Positions 51,222 through 60,897 of a stretch of 64,000 nucleotides of DNA are shown here, one piece after another; the first letter of the stretch is position 1; each line of letters starts with the position of its first letter. The translations under genes were made by a program, and so were the position numbers. The notes under the pieces were generated by a model, which worked only from the letters and a program-made list of their open reading frames with translations, did not search any database and had not been told where the DNA came from. Source of the stretch: Aquisalinus luteolus. GTDB lineage: Bacteria > Pseudomonadota > Alphaproteobacteria > Caulobacterales > Parvularculaceae. Location: positions 1-64,000 of the forward strand of contig NZ_VCJR02000002.1 in assembly GCF_009712425.2 (NCBI RefSeq). The letters run 5' to 3'.

Positions 51222-52220
51222 TCAGACCTTAATGCTGATCATGTTCTTCATGATGAAGATACCGATCGACATCCACAGCCCTGAGCCGAGAAGGATGAAA
51301 TTGCCCATCTGGGTATTCCAGAGTGGCTCCAGATATTCCGGGGACGACATATGCACCATGCCGCCGACCATGAATGGCAACGAGCCGAGAATGACGGCGG
51401 AGGCTTTCGCTTCCATCGACAGGGCGGAAACCTTGCCCTGCATCAGCTTGCGGTTACGCAGCACCGTGCCGAGGTTGCCCAGCGCTTCGGCCAGGTTACC
51501 GCCAGTCTGGCGCTGGATGATCAGGACGATGGAAAAGAAGTTCACTTCCGGCAGCGGCATGCGATCATACATGCGCTCCAGCACCTGGTCGAGGGACAGG
51601 CCGATGCGCAGGCCTTCGATCATCAGGGCGAATTCGGCGCGCACGGGTTCCTCTGCATCCTTCGATACAATCTTCAGGCATTCATGCACCGGCAGGCCGG
51701 ATTTGACACCGCGCACGATGACGTCGATCGCGCCGGTAAACTCGGTCAGGAATTTCTTCTGCCTGCGGCTTTTCAGGAAGAAAAGGCCCCAGCGCGGCAG
51801 GCCAAGGGCGCCGACAAATGTCATCATGCCGATGACATGCATCGCCTGGCCGGAGATGAACCCGACCAGCGCGCAGCCGATGCCGCAGATGACGGAGGCG
51901 ACATAGAAGTCGCGCTCTGAAATGTTCAGGCCGGCCTGCTCTATCTTCTGGCTCAGGCTGAGCTTCTGTTTCTCGGCCCGTTCCTTCTGCGCGTCTTCCA
52001 TCTTGCGCAGGGATTCCTGGATATGCTTGCGCCGGTCCTTCGTGTTTTCCTGCTGGCCCTTGCCGCCCGTGCGTTGCGCCGTGCGGCTGTTGCCTGACAG
52101 GCCTGCGGCACGCTGGCTTGCCTTTTTCTGGCTCGTCGGCGCCATGAAGACATAACCAAGGGCGCCGATACAAACGACGCCCAGGATCAGCATGAGGAGG
52201 GTTTGCTGGTCAAGCTGCAT
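51222..52220 (-). CDS. tadB: Tad pilus inner-membrane protein TadB
   Basis: A 332-residue T2SSF-family platform protein with an N-terminal membrane segment (about 8-28), a long basic Arg/Lys-rich cytoplasmic linker (30-85), a pair of membrane segments (about 105-150) and the F-domain (GLRIGLSLDQVLERM), then two C-terminal segments. It starts two bases after the TadA ATPase stop, so the ATPase and platform are coupled. Role: anchors the ATPase that drives Flp pilus assembly. Confidence 0.9.
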   Translation of the reverse strand: MQLDQQTLLMLILGVVCIGALGYVFMAPTSQKKASQRAAGLSGNSRTAQRTGGKGQQENTKDRRKHIQESLRKMEDAQKERAEKQKLSLSQKIEQAGLNISERDFYVASVICGIGCALVGFISGQAMHVIGMMTFVGALGLPRWGLFFLKSRRQKKFLTEFTGAIDVIVRGVKSGLPVHECLKIVSKDAEEPVRAEFALMIEGLRIGLSLDQVLERMYDRMPLPEVNFFSIVLIIQRQTGGNLAEALGNLGTVLRNRKLMQGKVSALSMEAKASAVILGSLPFMVGGMVHMSSPEYLEPLWNTQMGNFILLGSGLWMSIGIFIMKNMISIKV

Positions 52221-52222
52221 GA

Positions 52223-53665
52223 CTACTCCGATGCCGCGTCGAGCGCTTCGGCCAGCTCGACATGGCGGCCGTAATAGCGGGCACGATCCCAGAAGGCCGG
52301 CCGGGCAATACCCGTCGACTTGTGGCGGCCGAGGACCTTGCCGTCATCGTCCTCGCCCTCGATATCGTAGACGAACAGGTCCTGCGTGATAACGGTGTCA
52401 CCCTCCGTACCCAGTACTTCGGTAATGTGGGTGATACGGCGCGAACCGTCGCGCAGGCGGGCGGCCTGGATGATGATGTCGATCGAGCCAACGATCATCT
52501 CGCGAATTGTCTTTGACGGCAGGTTGTAGCCGCCCATGGTGATCATGGATTCAACACGCTGCAGGGCTTCGCGCGGCGAGTTGGCGTGCAGCGTGCCCAT
52601 GGAGCCGTCGTGACCGGTGTTCATGGCCTGCAGCAGGTCGAACGCTTCCGGGCCACGTACCTCGCCCACGATGATCCGTTCAGGACGCATCCGCAGACAG
52701 TTCTTGACAAGATCGCGCATGGTCACCTCGCCCTGGCCTTCCAGGTTTGGTGGACGCGTCTCGAGACGAACGACGTGCGGCTGCTGCAGCTGAAGTTCGG
52801 CCGCGTCTTCGCAAGTGATGACGCGCTCATCGGTTTCGATGAAGGATGTCATACAGTTCAGCAGCGTCGTCTTGCCCGAACCCGTACCGCCCGAGATCAG
52901 CGTATTGATCCGGCAACCGCCGATGATTTCAAGAACCTTGGCCCCTTCCGGCGAGATCGACTGGAAGTCGACCAGGTTTTTCATGGTCAACTTGTCTTTC
53001 TTGAACTTACGAATGGTCAGCGCGGCGCCATCGATCGACAGCGGCGGCGCGATGACGTTGACACGCGAACCATCCGGCAGGCGCGCGTCGCATATCGGGC
53101 TGGATTCATCGACCCGGCGGCCGACTTGGCTGACGATCCGCTGACAGATGTTCATCAGCTGGGCGTTGTCGCGGAAACGGATATTGGTCAGCTGGATCTT
53201 GCCGTTGACCTCGATGAAGACACGCGACGACCCATTGACCATGATATCGGCAATATCATCACGGGCGAGCAACGGCTCTAGCGGGCCATACCCCAGGACG
53301 TCGTTACAGATGTCCTGCAGCAGGGCTTCCTGCTCGGCAATCGACATCTGCAGGTTCTTGATCGAGATGATCTCGTTGACGATGTCACGGATCTCTTCGG
53401 CAGCCGATTCCGGGTCGAGCTGGGCGAGCTGCGACAGGTCGATCGTGTCGATCAGTGCGTTGAAGATCGTCGTTTTCGTCTGGTAATATTTCTCCGACTG
53501 CTGCTTGTTTTCAACGACAGGCTTGTCGGCATCCGCCTTCGGCTTTGACGCCGGCTTTGCAGCAGGTTTCGGCGCCGGCTTCGGCGCGCTTTTTGCGGCA
53601 GCAGGTTTTGGCGTCGGCTTTTGCGCGACGGGCTGTTCCTGCAGGGCGGATTTCTTACCAAACAT
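52223..53665 (-). CDS. cpaF: Tad pilus assembly/secretion ATPase TadA (CpaF)
   Basis: A 480-residue type II/IV secretion ATPase. Walker A is GGTGSGKT (259-266), the Walker B-like stretch is RIIVGEVRG (about 330-338), and [11 protein letters not shown]-type His-box follows (about 360-370). It hydrolyses ATP to polymerise and retract Flp pili. The first 55 residues are an unusual Ala/Lys/Pro-rich, repeat-like extension absent from minimal TadA. It lies ten bases downstream of cpaE. Cytoplasmic. Confidence 0.92.
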   Translation of the reverse strand: MFGKKSALQEQPVAQKPTPKPAAAKSAPKPAPKPAAKPASKPKADADKPVVENKQQSEKYYQTKTTIFNALIDTIDLSQLAQLDPESAAEEIRDIVNEIISIKNLQMSIAEQEALLQDICNDVLGYGPLEPLLARDDIADIMVNGSSRVFIEVNGKIQLTNIRFRDNAQLMNICQRIVSQVGRRVDESSPICDARLPDGSRVNVIAPPLSIDGAALTIRKFKKDKLTMKNLVDFQSISPEGAKVLEIIGGCRINTLISGGTGSGKTTLLNCMTSFIETDERVITCEDAAELQLQQPHVVRLETRPPNLEGQGEVTMRDLVKNCLRMRPERIIVGEVRGPEAFDLLQAMNTGHDGSMGTLHANSPREALQRVESMITMGGYNLPSKTIREMIVGSIDIIIQAARLRDGSRRITHITEVLGTEGDTVITQDLFVYDIEGEDDDGKVLGRHKSTGIARPAFWDRARYYGRHVELAEALDAASE

Positions 53666-53674
53666 AGTCTGTCC

Positions 53675-55324
53675 CTAAAGCTTTTTCAGCAGTGACTTGA
53701 TATCGAATCCCTTCTTGCGGGATTTCTTGCCGTGATGGCCGAGGATTGTCCCGGCGATAAAGTCAAGCGAACCGGTGACCTTGGACTTGGCGTCTGCCTG
53801 GAAGATCGTCTCGGCATTGGTTGCCGCCGTGCCAAACAGCACCGGATCCCACGGGATGACGGCGGTCGGCTCGATGTCGAGAGCTTCGGCGAATTGCTCG
53901 ACCGGCACTTCCGGGCGCTTGGGCACGCCGACCTGGTTCATGACGAGGATCGGCGGTGCATCGTTCGAGCGGGTCGCGTTGATCGTCTCGATCAGGTTCT
54001 TGGCGTTACGATAGGACGACAGGTCCGGCGTTGCCGTCAGGATGATCTGGTCTGCGGAATGCAGGATGTCCCGTGTCCACCCGCTCCAGCCATGGGGCAG
54101 GTCGATGACGATGTTCGGGGCACCCTTGCGCACGATGTCGAGCACTTCCTCGAATGCCGAGGCCGGGACGTCGTAGTCCTGGTCCAGCATGTTCGGCGCT
54201 GAGAATAGCGACAGGCGATCCGTACACTTCTGCAGCAGGCGATCAAGCAGTACGTCGTCAAGACGCTCCGGCGCGCCCAGCGCTTCGGTCAGGCCGTGGG
54301 ACGGGTCCTGGGCGAAGTCGAGGCTTGCCGTGCCGAAAGGCAGGTCGAGATCGAGCAGCACTGCGTCATTGGCGTAATGCTCGGCAATGGCCCAGGCGAC
54401 GTTGTGACAGATCGTCGAAGAACCGGTGCCGCCGCGGGTGCCGGCGAAGACGATATTCTTTCCGATCGGCGGTGCGGACGGATCGAGATAGAGACCGGCA
54501 ATCGCGCGGGTGATCTGGATCGGCGCGCGCGGCGCGATCAGATATTCGCTGATGCCACGTGCCATCAGTTCGCGATAGAGGGTGACATCATTGATCTTGC
54601 CGAGGATGACGACCTTGGTCGACGGGTCGCAGACCTCTGCGAGTCGGGCGAGGCCATCGAACAATTGCTGGCCGCCATGGACGGTTTCCAGGATGATCAG
54701 GTTCGGCGTTGCCGTATTCTGGTAATGCTGGGCGGCTTTTTCGACACCGCCGAAGGACAGGTTGATATGGGCCTTGGCCATGCGCCGGTCATTGGCGGTC
54801 GCCTCGATCAGCCCACTGATTTCCGTTGTCTCGCAGAACACATCGATATTGATGCGCGGCACCGGAATGTGGTCGCCTTCCTGCGGTTCGAACTCTTCAT
54901 CGTCATAGTCATGACGGGAATGGGAGACGGCCGGTGCAGCCAGCGGTGCGGCACTTGTCTGTTCATGCACCTCATCGAGGAGCGGCGGCAGCTCGTCATC
55001 ATTCTCGAGCGCCTGCTGCATCTGGGCCGGGGTCTGTTCGACAGTATCTTCGCCAAGGTCGCTATCAGTGGCGGCATCCTCATCGAAGGCGAGCATGTCT
55101 TCAGTCGTCTGCTCGACGGCTGCATTGCCAGCGGCGTTGTCGAGCGCCTCGTCAATCTCGTCCTCGTCCCAGTCGTCCATGCCTTCGAGATCGATATCGT
55201 CGAAGTCGAACCCTTCGAGATCGATATCCAGATCGTCGTCGGACAGGGCTTCCAGTTCGGCGACATCCTCGTCGAAGGCGTCTTCCCGGTCGAAATCGAA
55301 CTTGCTGTTTGACAGATTGCTCAT
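53675..55324 (-). CDS. cpaE: Tad pilus localisation protein CpaE (TadZ)
   Basis: A 549-residue CpaE/TadZ protein with a receiver-like domain (about 156-275) and a MinD/ParA-like ATPase with the atypical P-loop GTRGGTGSST (295-304). CpaE sets where Flp pili are assembled. The first 155 residues are very acidic, with repeated Asp/Glu-Leu/Phe units (DLDIDLEGFDFDDIDLEG), an uncommonly long acidic tail. The frame opens to 55393, but the ATG 55324 with GGAGAAC upstream is the likely start. Its gene lies 25 bases after the cpaD stop. Confidence 0.87.
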   Translation of the reverse strand: MSNLSNSKFDFDREDAFDEDVAELEALSDDDLDIDLEGFDFDDIDLEGMDDWDEDEIDEALDNAAGNAAVEQTTEDMLAFDEDAATDSDLGEDTVEQTPAQMQQALENDDELPPLLDEVHEQTSAAPLAAPAVSHSRHDYDDEEFEPQEGDHIPVPRINIDVFCETTEISGLIEATANDRRMAKAHINLSFGGVEKAAQHYQNTATPNLIILETVHGGQQLFDGLARLAEVCDPSTKVVILGKINDVTLYRELMARGISEYLIAPRAPIQITRAIAGLYLDPSAPPIGKNIVFAGTRGGTGSSTICHNVAWAIAEHYANDAVLLDLDLPFGTASLDFAQDPSHGLTEALGAPERLDDVLLDRLLQKCTDRLSLFSAPNMLDQDYDVPASAFEEVLDIVRKGAPNIVIDLPHGWSGWTRDILHSADQIILTATPDLSSYRNAKNLIETINATRSNDAPPILVMNQVGVPKRPEVPVEQFAEALDIEPTAVIPWDPVLFGTAATNAETIFQADAKSKVTGSLDFIAGTILGHHGKKSRKKGFDIKSLLKKL

Positions 55325-55349
55325 TGTGTTCTCCAGACCTTCACGGCCC

Positions 55350-56024
55350 CTATTGATCAGACGCGGAAATTTCCGAACTTTCTTCTGCGGCACTCGAGGT
55401 CACTTCGCCACGGATATACTTGCCGTATACGTCGGCTTCACGGGCTGCATCCGGATTGCCGAGACGGCGTTGCCCGACCAGGTCGCGCGGATCGGCGACC
55501 ATCGCAGCCAGGTTGTTCTGCTGGGCACAGCCGAAATTCTTCGTGCGCAGGTTATGCGAGCGACGGTAATATTCTTCGTCCCACGCACCGCAGGCGCTCG
55601 GGCTTGCAACGTAATTGCTGAAGCTGATGATCACTTCCGGCTCGCTCTGTTCCGGCGACAGGCGATAGGACGCGCCCTGCATCGCGGCATAGTCGAGACC
55701 TTCCGCATAAAGCGCATCGCGAATGTCAGCGACTACCTGCTGGCCATAGAAATCGATCTGGCCACCACCGGACGGCGCCGTGATGGTCACCGGCCCGTGC
55801 CCGCGAGTGAAATAGGTATCGGCGAACGCTTTCACACGCGCCTTGTCGATGGCGGACAGCTCGCTCAGCGAGTTGTCGACAGCGACGGTCATTGTCACGA
55901 CCTGCTGCTCCACGGTGATCGGGTGCTGTTCCTCGATCGTCGTGGCTTGCATTTCACCGTTGAACGGCGATGCGCAGGAGGCCAGACCCGAAGTAGCGAT
56001 CAGGAGGGCGATAAACTTTTTCAT
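55350..56024 (-). CDS. cpaD: Tad pilus lipoprotein CpaD
   Basis: A 224-residue CpaD-family lipoprotein (lipobox GLASC, C17) with a core containing HPITVEQQ and FGCAQQNNLAAMVADPRDL, the usual CpaD signature. It is the outer-membrane or periplasmic partner of the secretin CpaC. The C-terminal 15 residues are Ser/Glu-rich. Positioned between cpaC and cpaE with 21- and 25-base gaps. Confidence 0.88.
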   Translation of the reverse strand: MKKFIALLIATSGLASCASPFNGEMQATTIEEQHPITVEQQVVTMTVAVDNSLSELSAIDKARVKAFADTYFTRGHGPVTITAPSGGGQIDFYGQQVVADIRDALYAEGLDYAAMQGASYRLSPEQSEPEVIISFSNYVASPSACGAWDEEYYRRSHNLRTKNFGCAQQNNLAAMVADPRDLVGQRRLGNPDAAREADVYGKYIRGEVTSSAAEESSEISASDQ

Positions 56025-56045
56025 ATGCCTGGTTCTCTTTCGCGT

Positions 56046-57518
56046 TTAGTCGAGGATGAAGCCGTGCGGACCCTGCAGGGTGCGCGGCTCACCGCGTGGT
56101 TTCATGCCATAGGCCGACTGCAACTTGCCGACGACGATGGACTGGATTTCGCTTGGCGGCACGAAGCCTTCGGACGGATCGGTCAGGTTGGCCATGGTGG
56201 TCGGCTCGACCAGATATGGCGTCACGATCACGACAAGCTCGGTTTCCTGGTTGATGAATTCGTTCGAGCGGAACAGCTGGCCAAGAACGGAAACGTCCTT
56301 CAGGCCCGGCACGCCTTCGACAGCAGTCTGGATATTTTCCTGCAACAGGCCGGCAATCGCCATCGACCCGCCGGACGGCAGCTCGACGACGTTGGACACG
56401 CGGCGCACGGTCAGGCCCGGAATGGTCAGTACGCTGCTGACTGTCGGATTGCCCGTATCCGGATCGATCGTGGTGCCACTGCCAAGGGTAAAGGAGTTGG
56501 CGCGGGAAATTTCGCTGACCTCTGTGTCGATCGCAAGGTTGATGCGGTCTTTCGACAGGACGACAGGACGGAAGCCGAGGGAAACACCGAATTTCTTGAA
56601 CTCGATCGTGACCTGGCCATCATCCTGTCCGACCGGCACGGGGAATTCGCCACCGGCAAGGAAGGTCGCTGCTTCGCCGGAAAGCGAGTTCAGCGTCGGT
56701 TCTGCCAGCGTCTTGATCATGCCGTTCTGCTCGAAGGCGTTGAACATGAAATCGAGGTCGGTGATATCGCCAATGCCATTGGTCACGATATCAGCATCGA
56801 TACCGCCGAGCGCACTGCCCGACGCGGCAAAGGATGACGTCCATGACGTATTCAGGATCGCGTCATCAAGGCGGGCGAAGGCCGAGCCGTTGACGCCCAG
56901 TTGTTTGACGAGGCGGCGCTGCATCTCGACGATGCGGACCTTCAGCATAACCTGGTTCTGGTCGCGGATGGACAGCATGTTCATGACAAGGTCCGGGTCG
57001 CCGACATAACGGGCGGCGACATCCTGCGCGCGCGAGGCATCCGACGATGTTTGTACGGAGCCTTTCAGAATGACGTTCGCATTGACCGTATCGACGGTGA
57101 TGCGCGCATCCGGCATCAGTTTCTTCAGCAGTGAATCGAGCCCTGCCGTGTCGCGTTCGATAAGGATCTCGAGATTCAGGATCTGCTCGCCGCGGCTGTC
57201 GAAGAAGAACGCGTTTGCCTGACCGGCCTCCAGACCCAGAAGATAGACACGGCGCGGTGAGCGGATGACCGCATCGACCTTGGCCGGGTTGGAGATGAGA
57301 ACATCGGACGCTGCCTGCGGCAGCTCGATGATCACGGCCTTGTCGAGGGCCAGCGTCAGCGTGCGCGAGCTCTGGCGGTCACCGCCGCGATTGATGACAA
57401 CATCGCTGCCTTGTGCAGCAACGGGTGCGGCCGATGCGGTGAACGCCGCAATACCAGCGAAAACCGCGCCCAGGATCGGTCTGAGGGCTGCGGTGAAAGT
57501 TTTTCTTGCCCGGTTCAT
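56046..57518 (-). CDS. cpaC: Tad pilus secretin CpaC (RcpA)
   Basis: A 490-residue outer-membrane secretin. A signal peptide (about 1-36, cutting near AAPVAAQG) precedes a pilus N-domain (about 45-110), a BON-like region (KLMPDARITVDTV) and the C-terminal secretin pore domain (LNSLSGEAATFLAGGEFPVP, PTLxS-type). The frame extends upstream to 57593 and would overlap cpaB; I chose the ATG at 57518 with CAGGAC upstream, though 57545 is possible. It lets the Flp pilus cross the outer membrane. Confidence 0.88.
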   Translation of the reverse strand: MNRARKTFTAALRPILGAVFAGIAAFTASAAPVAAQGSDVVINRGGDRQSSRTLTLALDKAVIIELPQAASDVLISNPAKVDAVIRSPRRVYLLGLEAGQANAFFFDSRGEQILNLEILIERDTAGLDSLLKKLMPDARITVDTVNANVILKGSVQTSSDASRAQDVAARYVGDPDLVMNMLSIRDQNQVMLKVRIVEMQRRLVKQLGVNGSAFARLDDAILNTSWTSSFAASGSALGGIDADIVTNGIGDITDLDFMFNAFEQNGMIKTLAEPTLNSLSGEAATFLAGGEFPVPVGQDDGQVTIEFKKFGVSLGFRPVVLSKDRINLAIDTEVSEISRANSFTLGSGTTIDPDTGNPTVSSVLTIPGLTVRRVSNVVELPSGGSMAIAGLLQENIQTAVEGVPGLKDVSVLGQLFRSNEFINQETELVVIVTPYLVEPTTMANLTDPSEGFVPPSEIQSIVVGKLQSAYGMKPRGEPRTLQGPHGFILD

Positions 57519-57579
57519 GGCATGTCCTGACATTGGGTGTTTCATTCTCTTGCCCCTGCTGACCACTCTCTCAAACGTG

Positions 57580-58338
57580 TTACGACTGGCCATAACGGAT
57601 TACGACGACTTCGGACGGTTGCGTTTCCTGCAGCAGCTCATCGCCACCTTCCGGTTGGAAGGCACTGCGCAGCGCAAGGCTCAGCGTGCCGTTTTCCCGC
57701 GATGTCAGGAATTTCTCGACCTGCGTCGGCGCGAGTTCCAGCGTGACAGTCGAGCTGGGCTGGGCGCCCTCACCCATCTGGTCGAAGGTCTGGTCGATCG
57801 CCAGCACACGGACATTGGCGTAAAGAAGCTGGCTGGTCAGCGTACCGTCACGATCGTCTGAATCGACCGTGTGGAAGATATCGATGCTGTCACCCGGCAG
57901 GATGAAACCGGCGGCGGACTGGCGCATGGAGACGTCCAGTGTCACGGCGCGCATGCCCGGCGTCAGCAGGGCGGCCATCATGCCAGCCTGGCCCGGACGC
58001 AGGACCTTTGCCTCGGTGATCGGTTCGTTCTTGACCAGTGTGGAGCGGGCCAGCGTTTCCGGCAGGCCTGCATAAAACTCTTCGTTCGACTTGGTGATCG
58101 CGCCTTCCGGCAGATTGTTTGCCGGCCATTTTACCCAGCGCGTTCCTTCGACATCGAGACGGTCGCCACGGGCGAAATCGCGGTCTGCGACCAGCACCTG
58201 CTCGACCTCGATCGCGTCCTGTTGGGGAATGATCTGCGCGGTCGGCACCGGTTCATTGCCACCGGACGACATCAGGAAAAACACGGCGCCACCAGCAACC
58301 AGTGCCACGGCAAGAAGAATGATACGTCCTGAATTCAT
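57580..58338 (-). CDS. cpaB: Tad pilus protein CpaB (RcpC)
   Basis: A 252-residue protein with an N-terminal membrane anchor (about 5-25), a SAF domain (about 45-110, VLVADRDFARGD) and the RcpC domain (GMRAVTLDVSMRQSAAGFILPGD...). It links the secretin to the inner-membrane machinery. The ATG at 58338 has AAAGTTAAGGGC upstream. Located between cpaA and cpaC. Confidence 0.9.
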   Translation of the reverse strand: MNSGRIILLAVALVAGGAVFFLMSSGGNEPVPTAQIIPQQDAIEVEQVLVADRDFARGDRLDVEGTRWVKWPANNLPEGAITKSNEEFYAGLPETLARSTLVKNEPITEAKVLRPGQAGMMAALLTPGMRAVTLDVSMRQSAAGFILPGDSIDIFHTVDSDDRDGTLTSQLLYANVRVLAIDQTFDQMGEGAQPSSTVTLELAPTQVEKFLTSRENGTLSLALRSAFQPEGGDELLQETQPSEVVVIRYGQS

Positions 58339-58435
58339 GACTAACTGCCCTTAACTTTTGAAGGCGCCACGTATGGCTTTGTGCAATTCGAGAGCTACTC
58401 TGCCCATAAACTCTCAAAACAATGTTAATGCTGTA

Positions 58436-58942
58436 TCAACCGCCGGTAACCAAAGCGTAGATCGGCAGGTCCGGCAGGCTCCACACCCCGCCGGCGGCGA
58501 TGGCGATGCCATAGGGGATGTAACTCTTGCCCTCATGGGCCTGCATCAGCCACGGCACCTGGGCGTAGATCGGCAGCGGCGGCATGCGCCGGAACATCAT
58601 GACGAGGATCGCCAGTGCACCGCCCATCAAGGTGATCTTGAGCACGAATGGCAGGAAGCCGGCGACACCGACCCAGGGTGCGGATGCGGCCAGCAGCTTG
58701 GCATCGCCGCCACCGAACACGTTCAGGGCAAACAGGATGAAGCACCCTATCAATACGGCCACCCCGAGGGCGACGGACGACAGGAACAGCTCCGTCGAAT
58801 ACTGGAAATAGATCGCCGCGGCGGGAAAGGTGATCAGAAGCGCGATGGAAATCCAGTTGGGGATTTTCATCTCTTCGGCATCATTCATTGCCGCAACCAG
58901 CCAGGCCCCTACGGGAATAGACAGAAACAGATAGCCAAGCAT
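58436..58942 (-). CDS. cpaA: Prepilin peptidase CpaA/TadV
   Basis: A 168-residue integral-membrane aspartic peptidase. It has about five membrane segments and the two catalytic aspartates D21 in NDAEEMKIPNW and D80 in FGGGDAKLL, the GxGD signature. It cleaves the Flp prepilin encoded just upstream. AAGGTGAG before the ATG. A 170-base gap with a terminator separates it from flp, so part of its mRNA is probably read-through or from its own promoter. Confidence 0.88.
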   Translation of the reverse strand: MLGYLFLSIPVGAWLVAAMNDAEEMKIPNWISIALLITFPAAAIYFQYSTELFLSSVALGVAVLIGCFILFALNVFGGGDAKLLAASAPWVGVAGFLPFVLKITLMGGALAILVMMFRRMPPLPIYAQVPWLMQAHEGKSYIPYGIAIAAGGVWSLPDLPIYALVTGG

Positions 58943-59064
58943 CTCAACTTCTCACCTTATCTTCACGCGCGACTATGGGAAAACAGCGTTAAATATTCCT
59001 TAGAGGGAAGAAGTTTTCCCCGCTTTCCTGAGTTGGGTTAATCTGAGCACGCGACAGGCAGGCA

Positions 59065-59094
59065 ATAAAAAAGGGAGGCCGAAGCCTCCCTTTT
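59065..59094 (-). terminator. Terminator after flp
   Basis: An 11-bp stem AAAAGGGAGGC (59069-59079) / GCCTCCCTTTT (59084-59094) with a CGAA loop. On the minus-strand transcript it is followed by a TTTTTT run, so it ends the flp message and lets the pilin be made in excess over the downstream machinery. Confidence 0.85.
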
Positions 59095-59113
59095 GTCTCA
59101 AACGCTCTGGCGA

Positions 59114-59287
59114 TTAGCCGGCAGCGTTGATGTCCGAAGAGATCTCGGAGAAGTTGGTGCTCAGCGAGGTAGCAACACCTTGCAGGGCAGCGATGATAGC
59201 CGTAGCAATCAGAGCAGCGATCAGGCCGTACTCGATAGCCGTCGCACCTTCTTCGTCCTTGACGAAACGGTTGATAAGTTTGTTCAT
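59114..59287 (-). CDS. flp: Flp/Fap-type pilin subunit
   Basis: A 57-residue Flp prepilin. The leader ends DEEG with cleavage after G14 before ATAIEYGLIAALIA, giving the mature Flp motif with E5 and Y6, and a hydrophobic helix (15-40). The gene starts at ATG 59287 with AGGAG upstream; the open frame runs further upstream to 59338. It is the major subunit of the pilus built by the downstream genes. Confidence 0.9.
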   Translation of the reverse strand: MNKLINRFVKDEEGATAIEYGLIAALIATAIIAALQGVATSLSTNFSEISSDINAAG

Positions 59288-59427
59288 TGGTCGAACTCCT
59301 GTTTTACACTTGCACATTCGGAACTCCCGAATGATCACAATCTATCACCGCGAAGTAAAAGAAAGGTTATATTATACAGTTAGCGGAATATTAATATTGA
59401 TGATTAACAGCCGTTTACGAACAGGCA

Positions 59428-60150
59428 TTATTCGGCGATGGCCATGAGGGCTGGATAGTCCGTAATCATCATACCGGGATAGTCCCGTTTGAGGACGTGC
59501 ATGCCGATCAGGCGGGCAACCGCCTCGGCAGCCTCTTTTTCACCGGCACTGGCAAGCACGCCAAGATCGCGATGGCGGGGCATGGTGTTGATCCGCCATT
59601 GCCCGCTCTCTTCACCACGCTCGGCAAGGCCGAACAGCACTTTCGCGACACGGCCCACCGCGCCCTTTTCGACTGTGGCATATCCCATGGACTGGCCGAG
59701 AACCCGCCGCGTCATTTCACGCAGCAGCACGACCGCCATCTGATGGGAGGACGAGATCGCCTCACGAAAACTGTCGGCATCTATAAGGACAAGCCGCATC
59801 TCCGTTTCAGCCTGCAGGCCGATCGAGGAACCGAGCTCCGGCAGGCCGGCGAGGACAAATTCCAGGCCCAGAACATCGCCCTCGGCGAAAAGGCGGCGGG
59901 TAATCGACCCGTCACCGCCATCGCCGCTGGTCATCTGGCCGCGACCCGAAATGCAGCAGATCAGGTCATCGGATTCATATTGTCCGGCAGAGAACACCAT
60001 TTCACCCGGGGCGACGACCTTCTCGGTAGACATCGCCGCCAGCGCCGACAGGACGCTGTCGGGCAGGTGACAGAAGAGCGGTAGCTGCTTGATGAGGAGA
60101 AGGAGCGGATCTTCAGTGACTATATCGTCTGCCGCGAGGGTAAATGCCAT
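59428..60150 (-). CDS. Crp/Fnr family transcriptional regulator
   Basis: A 240-residue regulator with an N-terminal cyclic-nucleotide-binding-like beta-roll (about 22-140; PGEMVFSAGQYESDDL, FAEGDVLGLEFVL) and a C-terminal winged helix (about 165-235). The residues that bind cAMP in Crp are not clearly kept, and no Cys cluster for Fe-S (as in Fnr) is present, so the signal is unknown. It is transcribed toward flp and divergent from the pilus-N-domain gene, and may control the pilus locus. Confidence 0.8.
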   Translation of the reverse strand: MAFTLAADDIVTEDPLLLLIKQLPLFCHLPDSVLSALAAMSTEKVVAPGEMVFSAGQYESDDLICCISGRGQMTSGDGGDGSITRRLFAEGDVLGLEFVLAGLPELGSSIGLQAETEMRLVLIDADSFREAISSSHQMAVVLLREMTRRVLGQSMGYATVEKGAVGRVAKVLFGLAERGEESGQWRINTMPRHRDLGVLASAGEKEAAEAVARLIGMHVLKRDYPGMMITDYPALMAIAE

Positions 60151-60378
60151 CGACCTGTTTCCTGCTCCGCATGCGAATAATTTCTGCGGACACTGGCATG
60201 CGGGTCTTAAGGGCCAGTAAAAAATCGCGTGTAAATTGTATCTGCCGGCACGATGGCAATCCAGCCAGCACTTCCCGCTTCAGGATCCCGTCTTCAAGAT
60301 ACTGAATGGCCGCTTAACCCTTCCTTGATCATTTCATGGGATTTTGCACTCGACCATTCAATCGCAAAGGGTTTTGCC

Positions 60379-60846
60379 ATGGCCAGAAACATTCTGAGCG
60401 CCGTCTTTTCCTTGATCCTGGCTTTTGCCGCAACTGGCGCAAACGCACAGTCGAACGAGATGTGGCTGACGATCGACCAGGTTCGCGCCTATGACCTGCG
60501 CCAGCCGGTCGCCAGCATCGTCGTCGGCAACCCTGTCATCGCCGATGTCTCCGTTCAGGCCAACAACAAGGTCCTGCTTTACGGCAAGGCACCGGGCCTG
60601 ACCAATATCTATTTCTTTGACAAGGACGGGAACCGCCTTGAAAACCTGAATATCCGGGTACAGAGCCAGACCAGCGACATGCTCGTCGTCTATCGCGGCA
60701 CCCAGCGCACCTCCTATACCTGTACGCGCAATTGCGAGATGACCCCGGTCATCGGCGACAGCCCGGAAGTGTTCGAGGCCGTCAGCTCGCAATCCCAGAT
60801 CAAGAATTCCGAGATCCGCTCGCAGGCGCAGGCCAACGACCGCTGA
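60379..60846 (+). CDS. Stand-alone pilus assembly N-domain protein
   Basis: A 155-residue secreted protein with a signal peptide (1-23, ending ANAQS) and one T2SS/T3SS/pilus N-domain (about 25-100: RQPVASIVVGNPVIADVSVQ, then GLTNIYFFDKDGNRL), equal to the N-terminal part of the secretin CpaC. It may assist or regulate secretin assembly. AAAGGG before the ATG at 60379; the frame opens 126 bases earlier. Cys residues near 115-120 may form a disulfide. Followed by a strong terminator. Confidence 0.8.
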   Translation: MARNILSAVFSLILAFAATGANAQSNEMWLTIDQVRAYDLRQPVASIVVGNPVIADVSVQANNKVLLYGKAPGLTNIYFFDKDGNRLENLNIRVQSQTSDMLVVYRGTQRTSYTCTRNCEMTPVIGDSPEVFEAVSSQSQIKNSEIRSQAQANDR

Positions 60847-60871
60847 TCCAGACATCTCCCCCGAGATCAGG

Positions 60872-60897
60872 AAAGGCAGCCTTCGGGCTGCCTTTTT
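60872..60897 (+). terminator. Rho-independent terminator
   Basis: Stem GGCAGCC (60875-60881) / GGCTGCC (60886-60892) with a TTCG loop, extended by AAA/TTT, then a T-run. It ends the pilus N-domain gene and overlaps the end of the convergent adenylate-forming enzyme gene. Confidence 0.85.
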
